The notes beneath the pieces are model-generated. The model searched no databases, had not been told where the DNA came from, and saw only the letters and a program-made list of their open reading frames with translations. A DNA stretch of 64,000 nt from Lichenicola sp964247725 (GTDB taxonomy: Bacteria > Pseudomonadota > Alphaproteobacteria > Acetobacterales > Acetobacteraceae): NCBI GenBank assembly GCA_964247725.1, contig CAXTVM010000014.1:1-64000 (forward strand), given 5' to 3'. How positions within the stretch are numbered: the first letter of the stretch is position 1; the number at the start of each line of letters is the position of its first letter. The position numbers and the translations under genes are program-made. Positions 57,097 through 64,000 of this stretch are shown one piece after another.

Positions 57097-58211
57097 GGAA
57101 CCCGCGCATCGACCTGCTGCGCGGCCTGTCGATCCTGCTGGTGCTGCTGCACCATTTCAACATCGCCTACCGGCTGCGCGACACATCGCTTGCCGGCCCG
57201 GCCGGATGGCCCGCGCTGCACGCCGTGGTCCGGAACGGCAACTACGCCGTGACCATGTTCTTCGTCGTCTCCGGATACCTCATCACCGCGAACGCGGACC
57301 GGCGATGGGGCGGTCTGCGCAACGTCCGGGCCGGGACGTTCTACCGGTATCGCGCGGCCCGGATCATGCCGTGCGTGCTGCTGCTGCTGCTGGCCGTCGG
57401 CATCCTCGCCGCCGCCGGGGTCGACATCTTCCGCGATCGTGCGGAGTTCGGGGCGCCGGTGCCGTTCTGGCTCGCCGGCCTCGCCTCGCTCACGTTCTGG
57501 ACCAACGTGCTGATGAGCCGCGCCGGCTGGTTCAACTACGCGCTCTGCGTGCAGTGGTCGCTGTCGATCGAGGAGGCGTTCTACCTGTCGTTTCCGATCC
57601 TGTGCCGGCTGCTCGGGCGGGAGCGGCACCTGCTCGCCGCGTGGGGCGCCTTCATCGCGATCGGGCCGATCTGGCGCCTCACCCACCAGGCCTCCGAATA
57701 CGAGGAGCTGAACTCGTACCTGTCGTGTTTCGACGGCATCGCGCTCGGCTGCTGCGCCGCGGTGCTCGACCGGCATTTCCGCCTCCCGGTCCGCTGGCTG
57801 CGGCCGCTGCAGGGACTGGCCGTGCTGGCGATGGCGTGGTTCTACCTGGCGCGGCCGATCGCCGAGACGGCCGTCGCCGGGGTCAGCCTGATGGCGCTGG
57901 GCACGGCGATCCTGCTGATCGGCCAGGACCGGCCGGTGCAGCCGGCGGCCCCGCCCGCCGCGATCTTCGGCCCGCTCCGGCAATGCGGCCGCCTCAGCTA
58001 CGAGCTCTATCTGTTCCACCTGGTGGTGCTGGGCCTGCTGCGGACCGCGTGGCGGCCGGAGGCGACCGTGGGCGACGCGAAATTGGCACTGCTCGCCGCC
58101 TACCTGGTGCTTTCCGCGGCGCTGGCGGTGCTTGTGAGCCGCTGCTACTCGGACCCGCTGAACCGGCGGCTCCGCGCCGGGGCATCCGGCCTCTCGTTCC
58201 GGCCATCGTGA
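57093..58211 (+). CDS. Membrane acyltransferase, AT3/OafA family
   Basis: 372 residues with about ten hydrophobic segments. RIDLLRGLSILLVLLHHF with the catalytic-type His and FFVVSGYLIT are the AT3 signatures; RAARIMPCVLLLLL follows. It likely O-acylates a cell-surface glycan or lipid. The GTG start overlaps recQ (GTGA). Confidence 0.88.
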   Translation: MRNPRIDLLRGLSILLVLLHHFNIAYRLRDTSLAGPAGWPALHAVVRNGNYAVTMFFVVSGYLITANADRRWGGLRNVRAGTFYRYRAARIMPCVLLLLLAVGILAAAGVDIFRDRAEFGAPVPFWLAGLASLTFWTNVLMSRAGWFNYALCVQWSLSIEEAFYLSFPILCRLLGRERHLLAAWGAFIAIGPIWRLTHQASEYEELNSYLSCFDGIALGCCAAVLDRHFRLPVRWLRPLQGLAVLAMAWFYLARPIAETAVAGVSLMALGTAILLIGQDRPVQPAAPPAAIFGPLRQCGRLSYELYLFHLVVLGLLRTAWRPEATVGDAKLALLAAYLVLSAALAVLVSRCYSDPLNRRLRAGASGLSFRPS

Positions 58212-58212
58212 C

Positions 58213-59077
58213 GTGGGTGCCGGCATGCTGGCGACGGCCAGGATCGACGAGGCGGGCGACCTCGAACTGTCCGGCGTCACCGATCCGGTGCCGTGGTGGA
58301 GCTTCACGAAGACCGTGCCGGCGGCGGCGATCCTTCGGCTCGTCGATCGGGGTGCGCTCGGTCTGGAGGCGCCCGTGGACGGCCGGCGCTTCACCCTGCG
58401 GCAGCTCCTGCGCCACGAGGCGGGCCTGCCGGACTATGGCGGCCTCGGCCGCTACCGTGAGGACGTCGCCGCCGGCAGGCCGCCCTGGCCGGTGTCGAGG
58501 CTGCCGGCCGCGGTGGATGCGGACAGGCTGCGATTCGAGCCGGACCGGCCGGGCCTATTCGAACATCGGCTATCTCAAGCTGGCTCGGCTCATCGAGCAG
58601 GTGACCGGCTCGACGCTGAGGGTCGCCCTCGGGACGCTGGTGTCCGCGCCCTGCCAGCTCGCGACGGCCCGGCCGGCGACCTCGCCCGCGGACCTGGAGG
58701 GCGTGCGGATGGGGGCCGTCTCGTCCTGCCATCCCGGATGGGCCTATCACGGCCTCGTCGTCGGCACGGTGGCGGACGCGGCCCGTCTGCTGGGTGCCCT
58801 CGTCGCCGGCCGCCTGCTCGAGCCGGGGACGCGGGGGGACATGATGCAGGGACGAAGGCTGCCGCAGCATCGCGGCGCGGCCCACCTCGATCCGGCCCAT
58901 GGGCTCGGCCTCGTGCTCTCGGCCTTGGACCCGGGGGATCATCCGGTCGGCCACGCCGCGGCGGGCCCCGGCGGCAGGATCGCCGTCTGTGCCAGGCGGC
59001 GATCGGTGGCCGCATCCGGGACCGCCTGGCCGTCCGCGACGGACCCGGACCTGGCGGTCCGACGCCTGTCGTGCTGA
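58213..59077 (+). pseudogene. Serine hydrolase / class C beta-lactamase-like, frameshifted
   Basis: The first frame carries SFTK (the SxxK nucleophile motif) and FTLRQLLRHEAGLPDYG, then a one-base shift near 58556 moves the reading to YSNIGYLKLARLIEQVTG (the YxN motif) through AHGLGLVLSALDPGDHPVGHAAAGPGG (the third motif region). All active-site motifs survive apart from the single shift, so it is either a recent pseudogene or a sequencing error. It starts about 10 residues before the usual first strand and lacks an N-terminal signal. Its stop overlaps glpK. Confidence 0.75.
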
Positions 59078-60621
59078 TGCCGCGAGCGAGGCGCGCCACG
59101 GGCGACGGGCCGACCGTGCTGGCGATCGACCAGGGCACCAGCTCGACCCGCAGCATCCTGTTCGGCGACGGCGCCGTGCCCCTGGCGCGGGAGCAGCGGG
59201 AGCTGGCCCAGCGGTATCCCGGCCCCGGCCTGGTCGAGCATGATCCCGAGCGGATCTGGCGCGACGTGCTCGGGACCGCGCGGGCGGCGCTCCGGCACGG
59301 CGATCCGGCGCGCGTCGCCGCGATCGGCATCGCCAACCAGCGCGAGACGGTGGTGGTGTGGGACCGCGAGACCGGGGCGCCGATCCACCCCGCCATCGTC
59401 TGGCAGGACCGCCGCACCGCCGCGCGCTGCGACCGGCTCCGCAGCGACGGCGCCGAGCCGCTGGTGCGGGCCCGCACCGGGCTGCTGCTCGACCCGTACT
59501 TCTCGGCCACCAAGCTCGCCTGGCTGCTCGACGCAGTCCCCGGCGCCCGGCACCGGGCCGAGGACGGGCATCTCGCCTTCGGCACCGTCGACAGCTTCCT
59601 GCTGTGGCGGCTGACCGGCGGCCGCGTGCACGCCACCGACGTCAGCAACGCCTCCCGCACGCTGCTGTTCGACATCCACCGGCGCTGCTGGGACCCGGAG
59701 CTGCTGCGGCTGTTCGGCATCCCGGAGGCGCTGCTGCCCGCCGTGCGCGACAACGATGCCCGGTTCGGCGACACCGACCGCTCGCTGTTCGGCCGGGCCA
59801 TCGCGGTCGGCGGCATGGCGGGCGACCAGCAGGCGGCGATGATCGGCCAGGCCTGCCTCGCGCCCGGCCTGGCGAAGTCCACCTACGGCACCGGCTGCTT
59901 CATGCTGCTCAACACCGGGGCCGATGCCGTCGCCTCGGCGAGCCGGCTGCTGACCACGATCGCCTTCCGGCTCGGCGGCCGCACCTCCTATGCGCTGGAG
60001 GGCGCCATCTTCACCGCGGGTGCCGCGATCGGCTGGCTGCGCCGCGGCCTCGGCCTGGTCCCGGACGCCGCGCAGACGGGCGCGATGGCGGCGTCCGTGC
60101 CCGACGACCATGGCGTATTCATGGTGCCGGGCTTCGTCGGGCTGGGCGCGCCGCACTGGGACCCGCAGGCGCGCGGGCTGATCTGCGGCCTCACCCTGGA
60201 CAGCACCGCGAGCCACCTGGTCCGGGCGGCGCTGGAGTGCGTCGCGTTCCAGACGCTCGACCTCGCCGACGCCATGCGGCGCGACGGCGCCGCGGCGCCG
60301 CGGGCGGTCCGGATCGACGGCGGCATGGCGGCCAACGACTGGTTCTGCCGGTTCCTGGCCGACATGCTGCAGGTGCCGGTCGAGCGCCCGCGCCACCTCG
60401 AGACCACGGCGCGGGGTGCGGCGCTGCTGGCCGGGCTCGCCACCGGCGTCTGGCCGGACCCCGCGGCGCTGGCCGCGACCTGGACCCGCGGCGCCGTGTT
60501 CGAGCCCGGCATGGAGGCGTCGCGGCGCGCGGCGCGGATCGTCGGCTGGCAGGACGCGCTGCGCCGGGCGCTGACCCCGCCCGGACCTGTCGATCAGCCT
60601 GTCCCGGCCTCTATCTCGTGA
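59077..60621 (+). CDS. glpK: Glycerol kinase
   Basis: 514 residues, FGGY family. Phosphorylates glycerol to glycerol 3-phosphate. AIDQGTSSTRSILF (ATP site), NQRETVVVWDRETG, DVSNASRTLLFDI, KSTYGTGCFMLLNTG and GGMAANDWF are diagnostic of GlpK. ATG 59077 overlaps the preceding stop (TGATG). No glpF or glpD nearby. The gene converges on the copper-chaperone-like gene, overlapping by 11 bp. Confidence 0.95.
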   Translation: MPRARRATGDGPTVLAIDQGTSSTRSILFGDGAVPLAREQRELAQRYPGPGLVEHDPERIWRDVLGTARAALRHGDPARVAAIGIANQRETVVVWDRETGAPIHPAIVWQDRRTAARCDRLRSDGAEPLVRARTGLLLDPYFSATKLAWLLDAVPGARHRAEDGHLAFGTVDSFLLWRLTGGRVHATDVSNASRTLLFDIHRRCWDPELLRLFGIPEALLPAVRDNDARFGDTDRSLFGRAIAVGGMAGDQQAAMIGQACLAPGLAKSTYGTGCFMLLNTGADAVASASRLLTTIAFRLGGRTSYALEGAIFTAGAAIGWLRRGLGLVPDAAQTGAMAASVPDDHGVFMVPGFVGLGAPHWDPQARGLICGLTLDSTASHLVRAALECVAFQTLDLADAMRRDGAAAPRAVRIDGGMAANDWFCRFLADMLQVPVERPRHLETTARGAALLAGLATGVWPDPAALAATWTRGAVFEPGMEASRRAARIVGWQDALRRALTPPGPVDQPVPASIS

Positions 60622-61060
60622 TCTCGCGGCTGCCGGCCTGGACCTGGAATGGCGCCGTCAGCGTGGCGCCGCCATCGAAGCTGACGGTCACCGGGACCGT
60701 GGCGCCGGCGTGGAGCGCCGGCGTCGGCTTCGAACAGATCAGGTGATAGCCGCCCGGCGCCAGGACCATCTCCTGCTTCCCCGGCAGCGTGAGCTTGGAG
60801 ACGCCACCCGCCGTGGTCCCCGCCTCCTCGAGCTGCAGCGCGCCGCAGGCCGGCGTGCTCCAGCCGGTCATCAGCAGCGCCTGGTCGGACGTGTTGGTGA
60901 CGGTGAAGAAGCCGAGCGCCGGCGATCCCTGCACCAGCAGGATCTGCCCCTTGCTCAGCGTGACGCCGGGGGGCGGCGCGGCCCGGGCCGGTATGGGCCC
61001 GGCGAGCAGGATCAAGGCCGCGAGGCGACGGGTGCGGCTGCATCGGGGACCGGTGGGCAT
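60611..61060 (-). CDS. PCu(A)C-like periplasmic protein with altered metal ligands
   Basis: 149 residues with a signal peptide (LAALILLAGPIPARA). The cupredoxin-like PCu(A)C domain is recognisable by GFFTVTNTSDQALLMTG and MVLAPGGYHLI. The family binds Cu(I) with a HM-x10-M-x21-H-x-M pattern; here the first His is QLE, the middle Met is Val, and HxM reads HLIC, so only one His remains and two Cys (ACG and ICS) appear instead. It may bind metal differently or not at all. Confidence 0.72.
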   Translation of the reverse strand: MPTGPRCSRTRRLAALILLAGPIPARAAPPPGVTLSKGQILLVQGSPALGFFTVTNTSDQALLMTGWSTPACGALQLEEAGTTAGGVSKLTLPGKQEMVLAPGGYHLICSKPTPALHAGATVPVTVSFDGGATLTAPFQVQAGSREITR

Positions 61061-61172
61061 TCGACCTCCTGGGGATGGCGTCTGCGGTCGAGGCAAGCCC
61101 CAAGACTTGCCACGGCGGATGCCCGGGCGCACCTGTCTGCGCCCGTTCGACGATCACCGTCAGGACCATCGC

Positions 61173-61691
61173 ATGCGCTGCCCGTTCTGCGGCCACGAGG
61201 ACACGCAGGTCAAAGACAGCCGCCCGAACGAGGACGGCGCCGCGATCCGGCGCCGGCGCTCCTGCGCCAGCTGCGGCCAGCGCTTCACCACGATCGAGCG
61301 CGTGCAGCTGCGCGAGCTGGTGGTGGTCAAGTCCGACGGCCGCCGGGTGCCGTTCGAGCGCGACAAGCTCGGCCGCTCGATCCGCATCGCCACCGCCAAG
61401 CGCCCGGTCGACGAGGAGCGCCGCGAGCGCATCGTCAACGGGCTGGTGCGCCACCTGGAGGCATCCGGCGACACCGAGATCTCCAGCACCCGGCTGGGCG
61501 AGCTGGTGATGGACACGCTGCGCGAGGTGGACGCGGTCGCCTACGTGCGCTTCGCCAGCGTCTATCGCGACTTCCGCGAGGCGCGCGACTTCGAGGCGAT
61601 CGTCGGCTCGCTGACCCCGGCGCCGCTGCCCGCCGAGGCCGCCGGCGCCGATGCCGACGAGGCTGGACCTGACCGGCCAAAGGGCCGATGA
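61173..61691 (+). CDS. nrdR: Transcriptional repressor NrdR
   Basis: 172 residues. A zinc ribbon (CPFCGHEDTQVKDSR and CASCGQRFTT) followed by an ATP-cone domain (VVVKSDGRRVPFERDKL). Represses ribonucleotide reductase genes when dATP is high. ATG 61173 has AGGA 8 nt upstream. It is upstream of nusB, as in many alphaproteobacteria. Confidence 0.95.
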   Translation: MRCPFCGHEDTQVKDSRPNEDGAAIRRRRSCASCGQRFTTIERVQLRELVVVKSDGRRVPFERDKLGRSIRIATAKRPVDEERRERIVNGLVRHLEASGDTEISSTRLGELVMDTLREVDAVAYVRFASVYRDFREARDFEAIVGSLTPAPLPAEAAGADADEAGPDRPKGR

Positions 61692-61743
61692 AGCCCGCCA
61701 TGATCAAAAGGACATGCGCGCAGCGCCGTCGGGGCCAGCCCTG

Positions 61744-62250
61744 ATGGCGGACGAACCGCCGCGCCGCCGCCCGGGCGCCCGCGCACGGACGCGCACCGCC
61801 GCCCGGGTCGGCGCAGTGCAGGCGCTGTTCCAGAGCGAGCAGGGGGCGGACAACGCCGAGAGCGTCATCGACCAGTTCGTGCGCCACCGGCTGGGCGAGC
61901 TGCCCGGCACCGGCGGCTACGACGAGGGCCGGGTGCCGGACGCCGACGTGGCGCTGTTCGCCCGCATCGTGCGCACCGCGGTCGAGCAGCAGGACCGGCT
62001 TGACGCCATGATCGCCGAGGCGCTGCCGGCCGACTGGCCGCTGGGCCGGCTCGATCCGGTGCTGCGGGCGCTGCTGCGCGCCGCCGGCGGCGAGCTGACG
62101 ATGGCGGACGGGCCGCCAGGCCGGGTGGTCATCAACGAGTACCTCGACGTCGCCGGGGGCTTCTTCTCCGGCGACGAGCCGCGCATGGTGAATGGGTTGC
62201 TGGACCGGATCGGGCGGCGGCTCAGGCCGCAGGACTTTGTGGGTGGCTAG
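61744..62250 (+). CDS. nusB: Transcription antitermination factor NusB
   Basis: 168 residues from ATG 61744; ATG 61714 would add ten residues. Helical RNA-binding fold with RVGAVQALFQSE, DVALFARIVRTAVEQQDRLDAMI, PLGRLDPVLRALLRAAGGEL and VVINEYLDVAGGFFSGDEPRMVNGLLDRI. Works in rRNA antitermination. A palindromic repeat follows directly. Confidence 0.92.
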   Translation: MADEPPRRRPGARARTRTAARVGAVQALFQSEQGADNAESVIDQFVRHRLGELPGTGGYDEGRVPDADVALFARIVRTAVEQQDRLDAMIAEALPADWPLGRLDPVLRALLRAAGGELTMADGPPGRVVINEYLDVAGGFFSGDEPRMVNGLLDRIGRRLRPQDFVGG

Positions 62251-62397
62251 GAAGGCCAGGGGCGTCACGCGCGAGCGTGCTTCGCACGACGCCTCTGGAC
62301 CCCGCCAAAGGCTCGGCCTTTGGAAACGATTCTTAGGGGATCGGGTCCTAGGGCCGCCGGCCCTGGCGGGGTCCAGGGGCAGGGCCCCTGGCCTTCC
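62248..62397. repeat. Palindromic repeat, copy G, between nusB and thiL
   Basis: The left arm has AAGGCCAGGGGCGTCACGCG and CCAAAGGCTCGGCCTTTGG; the right arm CTAGGGCCGCCGGCCCT and GGGGTCCAGGGGCAGGGCCC, ending CCTGGCCTTCC. The tips are AGGAAGGCCAGGGG and its inverse. It abuts the thiL start. Confidence 0.75.
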
Positions 62398-63351
62398 TTG
62401 ACCGAGCCGGCCCGCGAGTTCGCGTTCATCGCCCGGCACTTCCGCGACCTCGCCGGCCCCGGCGCGCTCGGCCTGTCCGACGACGCCGCGGTGTTCCTGC
62501 CGCCGCCGGGCCGCGAGCTGGTGGTCGCGGCCGACGCGATGGTGGCGGGCGTGCACTTCCTGGCCGACGACCCGCCGCGCACGGTCGGCGCCAAGCTGCT
62601 GCGGGTGAACCTGTCGGACCTGGCGGCGATGGGGGCGACGCCGCTCGGCTACCTGATGACGCTGTCGATCCCGCCCGGCCTGCCGCCGGACTGGTTCGCC
62701 GCCTTCGCCGAGGGCTTGCGCGACGACCAGGCGCGCTACGCCGTCTCGCTGCTGGGCGGCGACACCACCTCGACCCGGGGCCCGCTGGTGCTGTCGCTCA
62801 CCATCCTCGGCCACGTGGCGCCGGGGGCGGCGCTGCGCCGCAACGGCGCCCGCTCCGGCGACGAGGTGTGGGTGACCGGCACGATCGGCGACGGCGCGCT
62901 CGGGCTGGCGGCGTTGCAGGAGGGGTTGGCCGATCCGGACGGCAGCCTCGCCGACCGCTACCGGCTGCCGCGGCCGCGGCTCGGCATGGCGCTGGCCGGC
63001 GTCGCGCACGCGGCGATCGACGTGTCCGACGGGCTGCTGCAGGATCTCGGCCACCTGTGCCGGGAGAGCGGCGTGGGGGCCCGGATCGAGGCGGCCCTGG
63101 TGCCGGCCTCCGCCGCCGCCGCCGCCGCCGGCCCCGCCTTGCTGGAGCGTCGGCTGACCGGCGGCGACGATTACGAGCTGCTGCTGGCGGTGCCGCCGGG
63201 TGAGGCGGCGGCGCTGCGGCGGACCGCGGCCGCGGCGGACATCCCGGTCACGCGGATCGGCGCCTTCGATGACGGTGTGGACGGCGTCCGTGCGGATGCC
63301 GCGGACGGCAGCGAGCTGGTCTTCGCCCGCCCGGGATGGAGCCACTTCTAG
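62398..63351 (+). CDS. thiL: Thiamine-monophosphate kinase
   Basis: 317 residues. Makes thiamine diphosphate from thiamine monophosphate and ATP. GLSDDAAVF, DAMVAGVHFLAD, LGGDTTSTRGP and IDVSDGLLQDL are family motifs. The start is uncertain: TTG 62398 is the first plausible codon after the repeat and gives the expected length. The upstream open frame (from ATG 62320) reads through the palindrome and would not resemble ThiL. Confidence 0.9.
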   Translation: MTEPAREFAFIARHFRDLAGPGALGLSDDAAVFLPPPGRELVVAADAMVAGVHFLADDPPRTVGAKLLRVNLSDLAAMGATPLGYLMTLSIPPGLPPDWFAAFAEGLRDDQARYAVSLLGGDTTSTRGPLVLSLTILGHVAPGAALRRNGARSGDEVWVTGTIGDGALGLAALQEGLADPDGSLADRYRLPRPRLGMALAGVAHAAIDVSDGLLQDLGHLCRESGVGARIEAALVPASAAAAAAGPALLERRLTGGDDYELLLAVPPGEAAALRRTAAAADIPVTRIGAFDDGVDGVRADAADGSELVFARPGWSHF

Positions 63352-63413
63352 CACCACGCCTGGCCTGCCGCTTGCTGCCCGCCGGCGACCTTCCGGAACC
63401 GCACGATGCCCGC

Positions 63414-63605
63414 ATGCCCGACCACGCCATGACCGCGTCCCGACAACAGGCCGAGCACGGCGCGCAGGCGCTCGGCCTCGTGCTGCCGCCCGACCGGCTG
63501 GAGCGGGTCGCGGCCCAGCTCGAGCTCCTGTCGCGGCACGTGGCGGCGGTGCTGGCGGTGGAGCTGCCGCCCGAGCTGGAGCCGGCCCCGGTGTTCACCC
63601 CGTGA
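63414..63605 (+). CDS. AtzG-like small protein (DUF4089)
   Basis: About 63 residues, rich in Ala and Leu helices, ending PPELEPAPVFTP, the usual tail of DUF4089/AtzG-like proteins. AtzG partners the AtzE amidase in the cyanuric acid pathway; relatives pair with AtzE-family amidases of unknown substrate. The stop overlaps the following amidase start (GTGA). The start may be 63414 or 63429. Confidence 0.75.
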   Translation: MPDHAMTASRQQAEHGAQALGLVLPPDRLERVAAQLELLSRHVAAVLAVELPPELEPAPVFTP

Positions 63606-64000
63606 CCGAGGCGGTCGGCCTGGCCGCCGGGGTGCGGGACGGACGCTGGACCGCCGCCGCCCTGGTGGGGGCGGCGCTGGAGCGGATCGCTTGCCACGAC
63701 CCGGTGCTGAACTGCTTCACCGCCGTGCGCGGCGAGGCGGCGCTGGCCGAGGCCGCCCGGGTGGATGCCGCGCGGGCGCGCGGCGAAGCGCTCGGGGCCC
63801 TGGCCGGGGTGCCGTTCGCGGTCAAGAACCTGTTCGACGTCGCCGGCGCCACCACGTTGGCCGGGTCCCGGGTGCTGGCCGACGCGCCGCCGGCGCGGCG
63901 GGACGCCACGGTCGTCGCCCGGCTGCGCGCCGCCGGCGCCGTGCTGCTCGGCCAGCTCAACATGGATGAGTTCGCCTACGGCTTCTCCACCGAGAACAGC
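63602..64000 (+). CDS. AtzE-family amidase (C-terminus outside window)
   Basis: First 133 residues of an amidase-signature hydrolase. GVPFAVKNLFDVAG holds the catalytic Lys, followed by TTLAGSRVL and LLGQLNMDEFAYGFSTENS. The GTG start overlaps the AtzG-like gene. The cis-Ser and Ser of the triad lie beyond the window end. The pairing with the AtzG-like gene favours the AtzE branch over GatA. Confidence 0.82.
   Translation, partial: MTEAVGLAAGVRDGRWTAAALVGAALERIACHDPVLNCFTAVRGEAALAEAARVDAARARGEALGALAGVPFAVKNLFDVAGATTLAGSRVLADAPPARRDATVVARLRAAGAVLLGQLNMDEFAYGFSTENS

Overview
This is a 64 kb window of very GC-rich DNA from an alphaproteobacterium, most likely a member of the Acetobacteraceae or a relative in the Rhodospirillales. 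The evidence is a complete alphaproteobacterial general stress response locus (PhyR, NepR, two EcfG-type sigma factors, a HWE/HisKA_2 kinase), an atypical PEP carboxylase, and palindromic intergenic repeats of a kind I associate with Acetobacteraceae. It is a draft assembly: one 100-N gap is present, and the sequence around it shows that the gap is probably artificial.

Layout. 1-9600: S10 carboxypeptidase, MBL hydrolase, PEP carboxylase, a DUF445 membrane protein, an IS481 relic, Ada and a COG4705-like membrane protein. 9849-13773: a secreted protein, tRNA-Ala, YggT, a GT2 glycosyltransferase and a decayed TonB receptor. 13774-22000: a carbon module on the minus strand (histidine phosphatase, class I FBP aldolase, phosphoketolase, glucokinase, TPI, a SHOCT protein, acetate kinase). 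22378-27005: a giant CheB-CheR-PAS-kinase-REC-FixJ fusion. 27191-31198: SDR, dienelactone hydrolase, pterin dehydratase, ABC-F ATPase. 31414-43825: an alpha-glucan/trehalose operon (glgE, treS-mak, glgB, malQ, otsA). 44058-48537: the general stress response locus. 48618-52045: cydDC. 52042-52893: decayed DNA (small inverted-repeat element, aldo/keto reductase relic, IS5 relic). 53177-54393: a 26-residue peptide gene followed by a cytochrome P450. 54796-64000: OmpA-like lipoprotein, RecQ, acyltransferase, a broken serine hydrolase, GlpK, PCu(A)C-like protein, NrdR, NusB, ThiL, and the start of an AtzG/AtzE-like amidase operon.

How the parts fit. The most exciting element is the peptide/P450 pair. 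The peptide ends in AWYGWY, one residue different from AWYIWY, the core of tryptorubin A (the founding atropopeptide RiPP), and the neighbouring P450 is the only enzyme that family needs. It lies in visibly less GC-rich DNA next to IS debris. Two regulatory links also stand out. An exact sigma-EcfG promoter (GGAAC-N17-CGTT) precedes glgE and another (N16) precedes nepR, tying the glucan operon to the adjacent stress locus. FixJ-like sites (core GTAGTTYCC) precede phosphoketolase, SHOCT-tpiA and ackA, and the giant sensor fusion beside them ends in a FixJ-like REC-LuxR module. Finally, a family of roughly 200-bp palindromic elements is scattered through the window, and two copies are flanked by 11-bp direct repeats.
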